In this document: positions 46,770 through 59,200 of the stretch, in pieces
Layout of the letters: the number at the start of each line of letters is the position of its first letter
Position numbering within the stretch: position 1 is the first letter of the stretch
Source: Myoxocephalus aenaeus
Taxonomy: Eukaryota > Chordata > Actinopteri > Perciformes > Cottidae
NCBI GenBank assembly: GCA_038501785.1
Contig: JBAMJR010000025.1
Span: 8,020,001 to 8,084,000, forward strand
Direction of reading: 5' to 3'
Length of the DNA stretch: 64,000 nucleotides
Translations under genes and position numbers: made by a program
Notes under the pieces: generated by a model
Seen by the model: the letters and a program-made list of their open reading frames with translations, nothing else
Database searches by the model: none
What the model was told of the DNA's origin: nothing

Positions 46770-48929
46770 GTAAAGTATGTTCTCATCCCGTCAGCATTCT
46801 TTGAGGCAACAATGAACGAACAAAGCTTCATGTGAGGTTGACAAATGTCACATGATTTGAGTTTCTAAACTGTTCCGTAACGGTGTGACCCAGTCGGTCT
46901 GTTCAGATGTTATTTTCGAAAGGTCCCCACTCTGCTCGCCCGCAGCATTGAGTTACACTGTATTATTAACGCCTGATCAACTGCCACCAGATACCAGCTT
47001 AGGCCTGCACATGAGCAGTGAGCAGCGCACTTTAAAGCTGCGTGGATAAATGTTTCAAAGGAAATGCACCTCCTGGGAGAGGGCTCCATAATCTTAGGAG
47101 AAGACTTGATCTGGATGTTTGTTGCAAACATGCGATAAGAAAAATGTCTGTTTTGAGAATTTTGAGAGAAAAAAACTAAAAGAATGCTACCATTTTGCTT
47201 CATTATTTGTTTTATTTTACTATATGAAAGTGGGGTGGACAATTCATATTTCACTTCGGTAGCATTTACATTGTCTGACGTGACTGTGTAAGCTATAGAG
47301 AGGAAGAGAGAGCGAATAACAAGAACAATGTGAAGAAGGAGGGTCACAGACCTGAGAGAAACAAGGCCTCTTCCTCCCCCTGGACCTCTGTTAATGCGCA
47401 TTAATTATTGGATGCCTGGTGTAGCGTCCGGAAGAACTTAGTCAAACAACTTCTCTCGTTCTCTGAATTTATTTTCCTTGATCACGAGTAGCGTAACAAG
47501 CGCTGCAATCGCGATAGCAGGGAGTCGTCCAGTCAACACGCAGGTTGACCGTCCAAAAAACACCCCGAACAGCTGGAAGTTCGGCTCTTTAATACACGGT
47601 TTTCCGTCATGAACATCTAACATTTCTATTGGCTCTAACCTTTCTAAGAGGAGGAGAATCGCGTCCTCATCTATTCTCACTGGGCTGGAACGTGCAACGA
47701 CCAGTCTGCTTCCCTAATGTCAACATACTGATAAACAGGTGTGAGTGTTGTGGTGCAGAGCGTGGAACCTTGAGGAACAGACAACCGGACTGTTCTCACA
47801 GAAACTTCTCACAGAAAGTATTTGTTAAACTGACCTCGCACAACCTGAACTCTAATAGACTAATAGAATAATAGAATAATGAAATGAAGAATATCTACAG
47901 AATATAACAATTTATATTATCACCTCTAAGAAACTTTTTTTAAATACATTTTCTGAAATTGTTTTATAATCATCATCTGAACCATTCCATAAATTGCATA
48001 ATTGCTGCCAAGAAGTACATTGTTTCGTGCTTTGTATGTATTTTGTGCAGGTTTAAATTTGACCAGATCCATGACCTTCAAAGCATGTGACTAAAAACAT
48101 TAGCGTGTTAGTGCGAGGTGATCTATCCAACGATCACAACTTAAATACTTTATCGTGATACAACAACGCAATATAGTCCGTGAACTTAAGATGGACACAT
48201 CAAATGCAAAGAACAATATACGACAACAAGCACAGGAACAAACATTTTCACAATCCAAACCACAGAAAGAATCCGAGGGTTTACAAAACCCGGGAGCTGT
48301 GAGCAAAACCGACTGGTTACAGTTTATGTACCCACCTACGTTATTGTGGCAACAGGGATACACAACTCCTCGTGGAGCAGCTGCTCGGCCGGAGGCTCAG
48401 GCTCATGACAGAAGTGACGTACTTTCAGCTCGTGACGCTAACTCACAATAATAATCAGTTATATACTTGGGCTATGCATCTTCTACAGTAGGCCCATTAC
48501 ACACTAATGATAATATTCCAACTAAAACATTATAGGGGTGGTGCATTTGTGTATTTATTCATAGTGTTAGTACTCTATACTACTTTATGTTTTAGGAGCA
48601 GGATACTCGTATATATTATACAGCAGGAAAAAGACACACATTCTGAATTTATACAGCAAATAAAAGATACTCTGAGGTATTGGGTTTGGAAAAATAGGAA
48701 GAGTTTTGACATAAAAACAATGTTCTGTAAATCTAACGAGCCCAGATATGTTTCTGCACACTTGCAGAACTGCCGCTGCACCCCATGACTGTTTGATGAA
48801 GAGGTGTACTGGTTTCTGTTTCCCTGTAGTCGAATGTAGTCTTGTTTCTCGGTATCTACATCTATGAAATGATCCACAGCGTGTCCCACTGGACTTGTAT
48901 TTATCTTCTCTCTCTGTGTCTGTCAGCAG
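46770..48929 (+). other. Probable intron in the micu3 3' UTR
   Basis: GTAAAG follows the TAG stop at once, and a plausible acceptor (CTCTCTGTGTCTGTCAGCAG) ends at 48929. If used, the 3' UTR begins in a new exon. No gene was recognised inside; open frames at 46910-47401 and 47438-47680 (minus) and 48155-48451 (plus) match nothing I know. Confidence 0.4.
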
Positions 48930-49986
48930 GTGGACATCCCATCATCAGCGCCCGTCTTAAGTGGACGAGCGGTGCCTCCTCTTTGCTCTCTGCCAGGGAC
49001 AGAAGGGTTAATGCATGCTGCAGAATCTTATTGCACTCCGCTAGAAGCTTTTAAACGAACCGGATGTGGCACTAACGGGACGTGGTCGGCCTGATGGGAA
49101 GTGGTCAAGTAAACTTCAGTGTTGCAGGACTCTAATGTGAAGTACTCAGTTTGTCGACCTGCTTTTGCTTGCTCGGAATATATTTAACTATTTATTGATT
49201 GTAAATATGTTGATCAGTTTTAAGATTTTAAACACTGATTATATTGTATTTATTTATTTAAAAGTCCAACGTTGTCTTACTACTGCTCTGCCAGTGTGCG
49301 TTGTTCAGTACGATTCTCCTTTTGTCCCGAGCTCCGTCCGGTCCAGTGGCGGCAGCATTGCTCACATACTTCGCTCTGCAGCCCCCTGCACAGATCAGCT
49401 CAGGACAGCACTCCCCTCCTCCCTCCTCCTCCTCCTCCTCCTCCTCCTCCTCCTCCTCCCGCTGCAGCTAAAATCCTCCAGGATCCCCAGAGCCGCAGCA
49501 GGCTTGAACAAACTCATTCCGTCTGTGGCTTTTTCACTGTTTAACTACAGGCAGCTAACAGTGTTAATCATTTCTGAGCTGGTGAAAGAGAAGTGCTATT
49601 TTCAGGCCACTGGCAGGGATGACCTATATAAATAAATATGCAAAAAAGATTGAAGCCATGTGTTTGTTCCACTCTTGGGACACTCAGCTTAAATTAGTTT
49701 TGGAGCAATACATTGAAATAACCTTCCCTTTATGCTCAAAAGAAGCATTTACCCTTTATCTTCTTTATAGAAATATACTTGTTCTTGATGGTGTTGTTTC
49801 CTGGTGTAACGTTTGCTTTGGGTGGAGCTATGTACTGAAAAAAGATATCAACATGTTACATGCTGTAATATTTACCAGATTAGTCGGTCTACCTCTTGAA
49901 GACTTTTTAGAAACTTCCCTCTGTCACTCTTTTAAAACGGGTTTGACTGTTACACTGATCCGTTTATAAAGACATGGTACAATAAA
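48930..49986 (+). other. Candidate micu3 3' UTR exon with polyadenylation signal
   Basis: The sequence after the acceptor is non-coding, AT-rich in parts (ATTTATTTATTTA near 49250) and ends with AATAAA at 49981-49986. It includes a (TCC)n tract at about 49416-49460. This is inferred from splice-like and poly(A) signals only. Confidence 0.35.
49416..49460. repeat. (TCC)n trinucleotide repeat
   Basis: About 14 TCC/CTC units, interrupted once at the 5' side. The proline or leucine runs in translations here are artefacts. Confidence 0.85.
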
Positions 49987-51188
49987 CATATTATAAAACA
50001 TTTGGTTGTTTTGTTTTGTGCTCTTTCTCACATACAAACACACACATGCCAAACAGCTAATAACCTGTGAACGGGTCACACGTTCTCAGCAGGCCAACAG
50101 CTGTTAACCGACCCTCCTCTGTAGCGACTGACATATCAGGAGCACAGGAGAATAAATTAGACGTTTTATTCTAAACCCCAAGGCCAATCATTACCAGTAT
50201 TAATCATCAGGAACTGAGGCTGTGTGGGTGTACGGGACTTTAATCAGAGACTTTTTTTAAATCTTTAAATGATTAATTCAGCAGGGTAATAATGTGCAGT
50301 TTCACACTCTAATCCTGAACTTCTTGAAGTAAGATCAATGAGGTTCTTCTGAAATGTAAAAGATCCCTGAGATATAATGAAAAGTTCAATTTCAATGTTC
50401 ATCCATTAACTCTGAGCAATTTAATGTTCACGCCTGTTTAATAGGATCTTAGTTTCCTAAATGATAAAACAGTACCTTGAGTTCATATAATTAATGTTTT
50501 GTGACTTGACGCCGAGGTTATTGTAATATTGCTTGTGATTTTTACACAGGCATCACATCACGTACCCCTATGTTGTAGTGGTTTCACCCACTATTGCCCA
50601 GGTTTCCCCTCAGTAGGAGCGATCCCGTTCACATAAACACAAACAACCTCTGAGTCTGAAGGTACTCAAGCTATTTAGCATTCAGGGTCCAAAGATTAAA
50701 GAAAGAATGATCAAAACTGATGCAGCAGAGGCCAAGATGCCATTTGAGTTCAAAAGACATTGGAGCCTACAATTCACAAAATAAAGCTCAATAGTGTCTT
50801 TCCCCTCACCGACAACAGAGACTCCATCGGAGAGGAGATTGTTTGAATGATTCACAGCAACAGAGGGATCTTCATAATTCCATACCATTGTCCTATTTAG
50901 GGTCGTGGAGCTGATCAGCTGAGATTGGGCGAAGGGGTTCACCTGGACAGGTCGCCTATCGCCTCTCATATTATGCACGAGTAATGAATGCCCACTGAAC
51001 GTTCCTGTAAGACAGAATTGAAAAGGCAGGTTTAAATACTAAACACCTATAGTCAATATCTACATCCTTGATTTGGACATTTTACTCTGGCAATATGACA
51101 TAAATGTAATGTGGACAGCAGTGACTAATAATAATAATAATAATAATAGGACGTTTACACACTCCCTGCCTGAAATCCCCCACAAATG

Positions 51189-51189
<1 letters not shown>

Positions 51190-51252
<63 letters not shown>
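51190..51252. repeat. (TG)n microsatellite
   Basis: About 31 TG units in the micu3-zdhhc2 intergenic region. Confidence 0.9.
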
Positions 51253-51256
<4 letters not shown>

Positions 51257-52051
51257 TTTGAACAACATTATATTTATACAAAGAAATATGTTTAACACTT
51301 TACTGAGCCATCTGTTCTACTAAGACCGAGGCGAGATGTGCATATTGTTAGTTTGCTGCAGCGTGCCACCCACCCACAGATGGAAAACCCCAACTTTAGT
51401 CAAACAGCATTCATGATTTTTTTTTATCAAGTGAATATGTGAAATGTGACACATAGTGCAGCTTTTACAACTTATAGAGCGGCTTGCGGACTGTTTCTGC
51501 AGGTGCAGTTGCGCGTGAGGCAGCAGAAGGTGGATCTCAGACGTCCACCTCCACTGCAGGTAATAAAACCCAATATGTTAGCACACCAGTATCAGACCGA
51601 GTTTACTAGAAATATGGTATAATATGAGAGGATATAATAACCTCTGAGAGTATTATAGCTTCTTCTATCACATACAACGGACCAGTCGTTCAACAGAACC
51701 CACGTGCCTCTACGGCGTGCGCGCGTGCGCGCGCGTTTTGTGTGTGAACAGACCGCCGTTTCCACTCCCGCGAGTCTGAACTTATTGAACCCATCTGCTC
51801 GCGGTGGAGAAGAGGAAAAAAATGTGCCAGGCTTGCAGCATCCCGCGGACGTCATGGCAACCTGTGGGGAGGCAGCAGGGGCGGCGCAGACTCTGTGCGC
51901 GCGTGTGTGTGTGTGCGTGCGTGTGTGTGTGTGTGAGCTGTCTGACGGTGTGTTGTCGTCTGTAGAGATCTGAGCAGGACGGTCAGAGGGGAGCAGCGCA
52001 GCAGCAGCAGCGGCGGACAGGAGGCTGACATGGGATGTTGCGTTTGAGCTG

Positions 52052-52052
<1 letters not shown>

Positions 52053-52116
<64 letters not shown>

Positions 52117-52146
52117 GCACACGCACCCGCACACGCGCGCGCGCGC
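52053..52146. repeat. (CA)n followed by (CG)n, upstream of zdhhc2
   Basis: About 31 CA units lead into alternating CGCAC and CGCGCG runs. This purine-pyrimidine alternation ends about 72 bases before the zdhhc2 ATG and could favour Z-DNA; it may lie in the 5' UTR. Confidence 0.8.
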
Positions 52147-52217
52147 TCACACACAGAGGGAGAGGGAGGGAGAGTAACACACGCGGATGCGCACGAGAAA
52201 TGATCCTCTCCTAGACT

Positions 52218-52371
52218 ATGGCACCGTCGGGCTCGCGTAGTATGAAGAAGGGCTGTCAGAGAGTCCTGTACTGGATCCCGGTCCTCTTCATCGCACTCAT
52301 AGTGGCGTGGTCATACTACGCCTATGTGTTGCAGCTTTGCATAGGTAAGAGACCAGCTGTCTGGTAGTATG

Positions 52372-52453
<82 letters not shown>

Positions 52454-54691
52454 TAATGGGATGGGAAGACATTTGTGTTGAAGCAGTTTGTGGTCCAGGC
52501 TAATTTGTATATATATTTTTTTTTTTTGTGTGTGATGCAGAATATATGGCTTGTTGTTCATGCAGTGTGTGGACAGTGTCAGTCACATGACCACAACAGT
52601 TCAAGCAGGAATTGTCAGCATATTGTGTCTGGTGTTGTGTCCCTGCATGAAAAACAGAATTAGGAACATTTTTGACAACCTGGTCTTGCTGTAAAGGAGC
52701 TGGTGAACAGAGTGGGATCAGGTCCATGAGACTCATTATCTGTAGTCCACCACTACCACTCTATCAGCACTATCTTAAAGACTTACTGTATAAGCTTCGG
52801 GCTCATGTCGTCGCCGAGCTTCATTATCTGAATTGATATCCTCCACCACAACACCGCCAGCATTATCTTTTGGCAAGAAGTCTGTAATGGCTTCTGAGTC
52901 AGGACTGCCTGCTTCCTTCCTCGCCGCCTGCGGCTGCTGAACGTCGGATGTTGCGGCTGCAGACGGCGAGGCTTCTCCGTGAACGGGGAACACAGAGTTG
53001 ACCTGGATAGTGAGTAATGGTTTCTTGGATGTCTCAGAGGACTCTCAGCAGCCGACTCATGTGCTCCATTGGCAGCTTGTCAGACCACTAGGAAAGCAGA
53101 TCTCCTCTGTCAAAGAAAAGGAGGGGAGGGGATGAAATGGAGATGGTTTAATGAGACCAAACAGAGGAAAACACGGAGGGAGGGGGTTGTTCCTCGGTCT
53201 GATCTTCTCCAAATAGAGCCAGCTATGCTATCCAGCTTTCAGTGAAAGGGCACACCTTTATGTGAGTCTTTCTAGCCGATCAGTGAGACTCAATGAGAGT
53301 CATAGGGCCACGAGCCTGGGTTCACCAGCAGAGCCCCCCTGAACTCGGTTGGCCTCTCTTGGTGCCGCAACTACCAGTCAGAAGGTAGCTGTTGGCGTGT
53401 TAGTACCATGGATGGATTACTGAACGGGCTTGTTGTCAAACAAACACAAAGAAATGCAAAAAAAAGGGATGCAAAACAACCGCGAAGAGATACCTTTTTT
53501 TTAATGATCAAAACATTATCAAACAGTGATGAAAAACGAACACCAAGAGACACAAAACGACCCTAAAAAGATGAAAGATGACCACAAAGAGATGCAAAAC
53601 CATCATGAAGGGATGCAGAACGGCCACAAAGAAAAGAAAAATAGCCTCAAATGGCCAAAAAAGGATCACAAAGAGATGCAGAAAGACCATAAACAGCTGA
53701 AAAACAAAAGACCATGAGAAAGAGGACCACAAAAAGACAATAAATGTTTTGCTGCGTTGAAGTGTTTACGGTCTAATCTCATCATAATCCCCCCATGGCT
53801 GTAGCTATTTGGAGTTAAACAACAGCTGCTTATTGATATTAGTTCATCAGTACATCTAAAGTTGTTTATTTGGCATTCATCCATTCATTGCGATAAACAA
53901 TGTAGCTATTAATAATGTACAGTTTATTATTGCCAAGCCCCCCCCCCCCCATTGAAAAGTTTCTCAACCCGCCCCTGCTCACCAGGAGGCCAGCAGGGTG
54001 GATGTCCTCTAGAGTTACAGGCCGCCGTGCGTCCGCTGTGAGATGTTGAGTCATCCCCTCAGAGAGCAAAGTCACTGTTTCACCCGGCTGTTTTAAAACC
54101 GTCTTGTTTTGCATCCCGCAGAACAAGAGCGACATTGTGATGCACATGCGTCACATGGGGCGGACAGAGGGGAACAGCAGCGGCGGGGCGGCGGCCGCTC
54201 GGGGGCCCGCAGACACACACAGAGAGACAGCTGTGTGAAAGTCTCGTCAGCTGATACCTCTAGTTGGGCGGCTGAGTTAATCCCATTGTCTGGTTTACAT
54301 AATTCACCCCGAGCGACCTGCGGCTGACCCACTTTCTTTTGAAGCAGCGAACATCAGCTTTTGAACAGTTGGTCCTTCCCCCCCCCCCAAAGGGTTGTAA
54401 AAAAATGGTGAAATCAGGTGGTCGTTGGCTCCGTCCGTGCGTCGTAGGAAGATTGACCTCTTTGTGGCGAGAAGAGGAAAAGAGACAGGGAGCATTACAG
54501 GGGCCGTAGTGCTCTCAGAGACGCACTGATGTACGTCTCTTAATCACACACACACTTTATGCTTCACGGTCAGACTCCGGGGTTTTTAACGCTGGCAAGG
54601 CATGCTGCTGCACATGGTTGTTGGCTGCACGCCTCGATCCAGCATCTTGGCACACCTTTCCTCGGTTTCTGCTTTGTGCATATGTGTGTGT

Positions 54692-54781
<90 letters not shown>

Positions 54782-54910
54782 GTGTGTGTTTGTACATCTG
54801 AAGATGGATTAGTCAGTATGCTCAGCTAATCATTGCTTCGATATTGGGACAAATAAAAAAACAGTGTCAGCTAATATCTGCCAACAGGTTTTTACTTGTG
54901 AGTCCAGATC

Positions 54911-54945
<35 letters not shown>

Positions 54946-56151
54946 GATGCTCCTGTTGTTTTCAATACCTTATGATAATGCACAGTAATGCATATCTACA
55001 TGAGAGCAACAATGCTGCATATTGAGCTTGTGACTGGTTTGGTGAGAAAGATTTACAGATTCTGCACTCTTCAGTCAAACATGTGTATGCGTTGCCTGTG
55101 CGGAGGATTTAAAAGACAGATGAAACTTGAGTTTTCTTCATGTTGACCTACTCATTTGGTGTTTCGCCGTCTTCAACCAAAACCTGACTGCGTCCTCTCC
55201 TTTTTCTCTCTTCAGCGTCTATCGAGCACACCGGAGAGAAGGGTAAGTGTTGAATGCTGTTTGACATCAATCACGGGCGTCTGCAGCTGGTTGTGAATAT
55301 TCAACGAAGTGGCAAACTGTGTGTAAATGGTGAAGCGCGCCTGACTCGCGACGGATGATGATGACAACCTGTTTCTGTTCCTCTGCCTCCAGTGCTCTAC
55401 TTGCTGGTGTACCATGTCATCTTCGTCATGTTTGTGTGGGCGTACTGGCAGACCATCTTCACCAGGCCCTCGAACCCCCTGAAGGAGGTGAGCGTGTCCG
55501 TCAGGGAGGATGAGGCATGGCGGGGTGTAGGTTACAGCCTCCCCGTGTGATCGAACGCTGCATTTAAACTAATAACACGTTTCAGTGGAAGTGCAGCTGC
55601 AATGGCTGCGATCCTGACCTCAGCACATGCATCTGAGAGAGGACACTCACGAGATGTGATCGCCGGCTCACTTGAGGCTTTCGAGATTGTAATAAAAGTC
55701 GTATTTCACCTGCTGCTGCGCCGTTTGTCACCGGCAGAGTTATTTTTGTTTCCAGTCTTCAATCGTAAATCGTGGAGAGTGGCTGAAAGTAATATCGCAG
55801 CGCTCTGCTGCTTTGCCTGCTGGGGTAGAAAGAACCAAAACAAATGGAAGATGCAGATATTCGCTGCCTACTGAGCAGACGTCACAGCATTACTGATACC
55901 GACACGGCTTGTAAAAGCAATCGACTCCATCAGGATACGATTCACCGGGAATAAACGCCACCGCTCACAGGTTGAGCTTCTGCTACATCACGTTGTTGTT
56001 TGTCTTCTGTGTTCCGCTCTACATAGTTTCACCTGTCCTACTCTGACAAAGAGCTGCTGGAGCGTGAAGACCGGGGGGAGTCCCAGCAGGAGATCTTGAG
56101 GAGGATAGCCAGGGATCTGCCCATCTACACACGCACCAACTCTGGAGGTAC

Positions 56152-56230
<79 letters not shown>

Positions 56231-59200
56231 CTTACAGTGTTACGTCTGTGGTCAGTTGTTAGAGCTGCTGCTGAGGGCCGTCTGATTGAAGTGGCTGTGT
56301 CTCCCCAGCAATCCGTTTCTGTGACCGCTGCCAGCTGCTGAAGCCTGATCGATGTCACCACTGTTCCGTCTGTGATAAGTAAGGAAGGCTCTCTGCTCCT
56401 CCTCGCGCCCGTATAGAGAACAGACCACACCGTGCATTGAGTTCTGGCAGGCAGAGTAAGATTCAATGACACTGACGTCTGACCCTGCTGCGTTACAGAT
56501 GCATCCTCAAGATGGATCACCACTGCCCATGGTACGTATGTTCTAAACAAGTATCAGTGACACTGCACTCACAAGGTGGCGTTAGTTTATCATTTCCTTT
56601 TCATTAACCTGATAAGCCACAGCTCATATGACCACGATATGAATACCAGACCCGATTGTCCTTGATCTCTAACGAATCCACACCATTTAAAGCCGTTTAC
56701 GGGAATTATTAAAACTTAACGATGTTTAAGAAAAAAAGTAAACCGACACGTCTCTTCTCACAAGGGTTACGGTACTTTAGCAATTTAAATGAATTAAATC
56801 GGAACTGTGGATGAGGAGATGGGACAGCTTTAGTTTTTAGAAAAAACAACACAATTCTCATTTCCTGGGAGAAGAGAAAAAAGAGCTGTGGGCTTGTAAG
56901 GGCCCTGCAGGCTTCGGGGTATCGTCATTATTCCAGTTAACGGGTCTTGTAAACACACGTCACATCGAGGGCACAAAGAGCTTGTTCACTGTGACCTCCC
57001 ATCCCGCCAGATGACACACTTTGGCAAATCAAATCAGATTCCAGGCGGCGTTTTTGCCAAACGTGATCCTCTGCTGCTGAATGCAATGTGCCACAAGCTC
57101 ATAAAGCAATATGATCTCTCCTTGGTGTCCACAACTGGTCCCTGATTGGCTGAGAATAGCAGGTCCTCTGATAATTCACATGAAACGAACCTGCTGATTG
57201 AGGGTTTTCTTGCCAAACATTTGTGCTGCATTTACCTGTTTTTCAGCCCAAAATAGGCTGGAAAATGGGTCATTTTTGTGCACAAACACCTCATCACATT
57301 CCCAATATTTACTGCTCTTCTGCTCAAATGTTTAAAATAATCTCTTCACCTCTTGTATCTCTGCGTGTAGCAAAGGTTTTAACGTGCTCTAATGACAACG
57401 TTCCCCGCACTGACCTTGTCGCAGGGTGAACAACTGCGTGGGATTTTCCAACTACAAGTTCTTCATGCTGTTCTTGGCGTATTCGCTGATCTACTGCCTT
57501 TTTATAACTGCGACAGATCTGCAGTACTTCATTAAGTTTTGGCTGGTAAGTTTTCACCAACAGAACACGAATCATTGATTATATGATGTGTTTTTTTATG
57601 TAGGGGCTGGGTCAGCAGCACAAAATATATCCAATCTGAATGGATGTTTAAAGACATGCATTCTGTGTTCACTCTGGTATTTGATGTTTTATTTTTGTTT
57701 TCACAAGGCTGGAGGTAGAGCACATTTCCGTCTGAGGGAATACCTGGTATGAAACCAACGAACTGCTGTAGTTAATGTTAGTGGCACTGGGATAGAACCT
57801 GCTTCATCAGCTCTAACCACAGATCCCTAGCAGAGTAGACTTCTCTCAGATCCCACTCTCTTGGTGTCCACTCTGTTTTCCGTTGTGTTGATTGTGTGCT
57901 TGCTGTCCCTCCTCCCTTCAGAACGGCCTCCCAGACACTCAGGCCAAGTTCCACATCCTGTTCCTCTTCTTCTCGGCCTCCATGTTCTCCGTCAGCCTGG
58001 CGTCACTTTTAATCTACCACTGCTGGCTCGTCTGCAAGAACAGATCCACCCTCGGTAGGTGGCGTACACTTTCCTGTCTGTGTGTGTTCTGCTTGTGGAT
58101 GCCGTGCCTAAACACCCTCTGTTGTGTACGCAGTCTCAGTCTGCTCCCAGTGCCGTCTTCTCTCTCACGACGCAGGCTGCTTTTGTTGCATTTTTCCCAC
58201 CATCAGTCACCGGCGTCCTCATCAGCGCCGCTCTGGGCCCGTTATCAGACGGAGCGGTTTCTCATTATCTGTGCACAGTGGCACACTTTGTGCGGAGAGC
58301 GGATTATCCATAGGAGTATGTTACAGCGTAATGCAAAGACACAAGGCTCAGAGTGGTAAGCAGCTTAGTAACAGACACTGCGAGGAAGAGAAGTCACACA
58401 TGGCGGCACAGTCTCAGATCTGCGTCTCCTGTGCAACAAAGACACTTTTCATCCAGAGTTGTTCATGGATGTCCGTGTGCCGTGTGAACGAGCTCCTGCT
58501 AATAGTCTGAATAATAGATCATGTAGAGACGGAGTGGGAGGGCTGCGCTTCTTCATCTTCACTGACTCTCCTCCTCCTCCGTGTGTCCTCTCAGAGGCTG
58601 TGCGTGCTCCAGCGTTCCGCCACGGCACCGATAAGAGCGGGTTCAGTCTGGGCTTGAGTAAGAACTTCCGCCAGGTCTTTGGGGATGAAGTGAAATACTG
58701 GCCTATTCCTGTTTTCTCTGGGTAAGTTCTTCTGGGCGTTTGTCAACAGGGATTCAAAATAAAATGTCTGCAAAGACTCAAGGAGGGCAAACTAAAGAGA
58801 GTCCGATAACACAAGTCAAAGTGTTCATTATTGAGAATGTTCCCTGTCAGCTTGTTAGACAGATCACCTCTCATTTTGAGTCTAGACTGAAGGACGAGCA
58901 GGTCAAAGACCTCAGGCTCTGTTCCACCAACCACAACTAAGTGCAACTGCAGTGCGGCTCTTACTAAAAATGAGATCAGTAGAGCTTATAAGTTATATAC
59001 CATATACATAGCATATATTAAAATCTAATGCCGAAGTGTTTTAAAGCCTCAATTGCATCTTTAACTATGAAAGGTGCACTCAGTCGAGTGCAGATCTCCG
59101 CCAGGTGTGTCTGCATCGACCACTACACATTATTGGACTGTGAAGCGTCGTAAAACGCACTTCATTTAAACTCAAAAACAAGCAGTGATGTATGCAGACA

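Larger units (their letters stand above)
49987..52217. other. micu3-zdhhc2 intergenic and zdhhc2 promoter/5' UTR
   Basis: No gene is recognised in the first 1.7 kb. An (AAT)n tract lies at about 51126-51148 and a (TG)n tract at 51190-51252. From about 51700 the sequence becomes CpG-rich with alternating CG/TG runs, fitting the zdhhc2 promoter. The start site is not placed. Confidence 0.4.
52453..55215. other. zdhhc2 intron 1, no other gene seen
   Basis: Contains a minisatellite (about 53440-53745), a C tract near 53937-53949, and TG tracts at 54682-54789 and 54912-54942. Open frames across these are repeat artefacts. The rest has no recognised feature. Confidence 0.45.

Noticed and set aside
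46910..47680. Minus-strand open frames downstream of micu3
   Set aside because: No known domain or start context; probably chance or an old repeat.
48155..48451. 98-codon plus-strand frame as an exon or gene
   Set aside because: No homology recognised; lies inside the inferred 3' UTR intron and resembles repeat-derived sequence.
51493..51559. Exon-like segment flanked by CTGCAG and GTAATA
   Set aside because: Good splice-like borders, but no partner exon or protein match; a chance match or non-coding exon cannot be told apart.
51592..52180. Long open frames over (CA)n/(TG)n tracts as proteins
   Set aside because: Dinucleotide repeats are open in several frames and give Cys-Val or Thr-His runs; artefacts.
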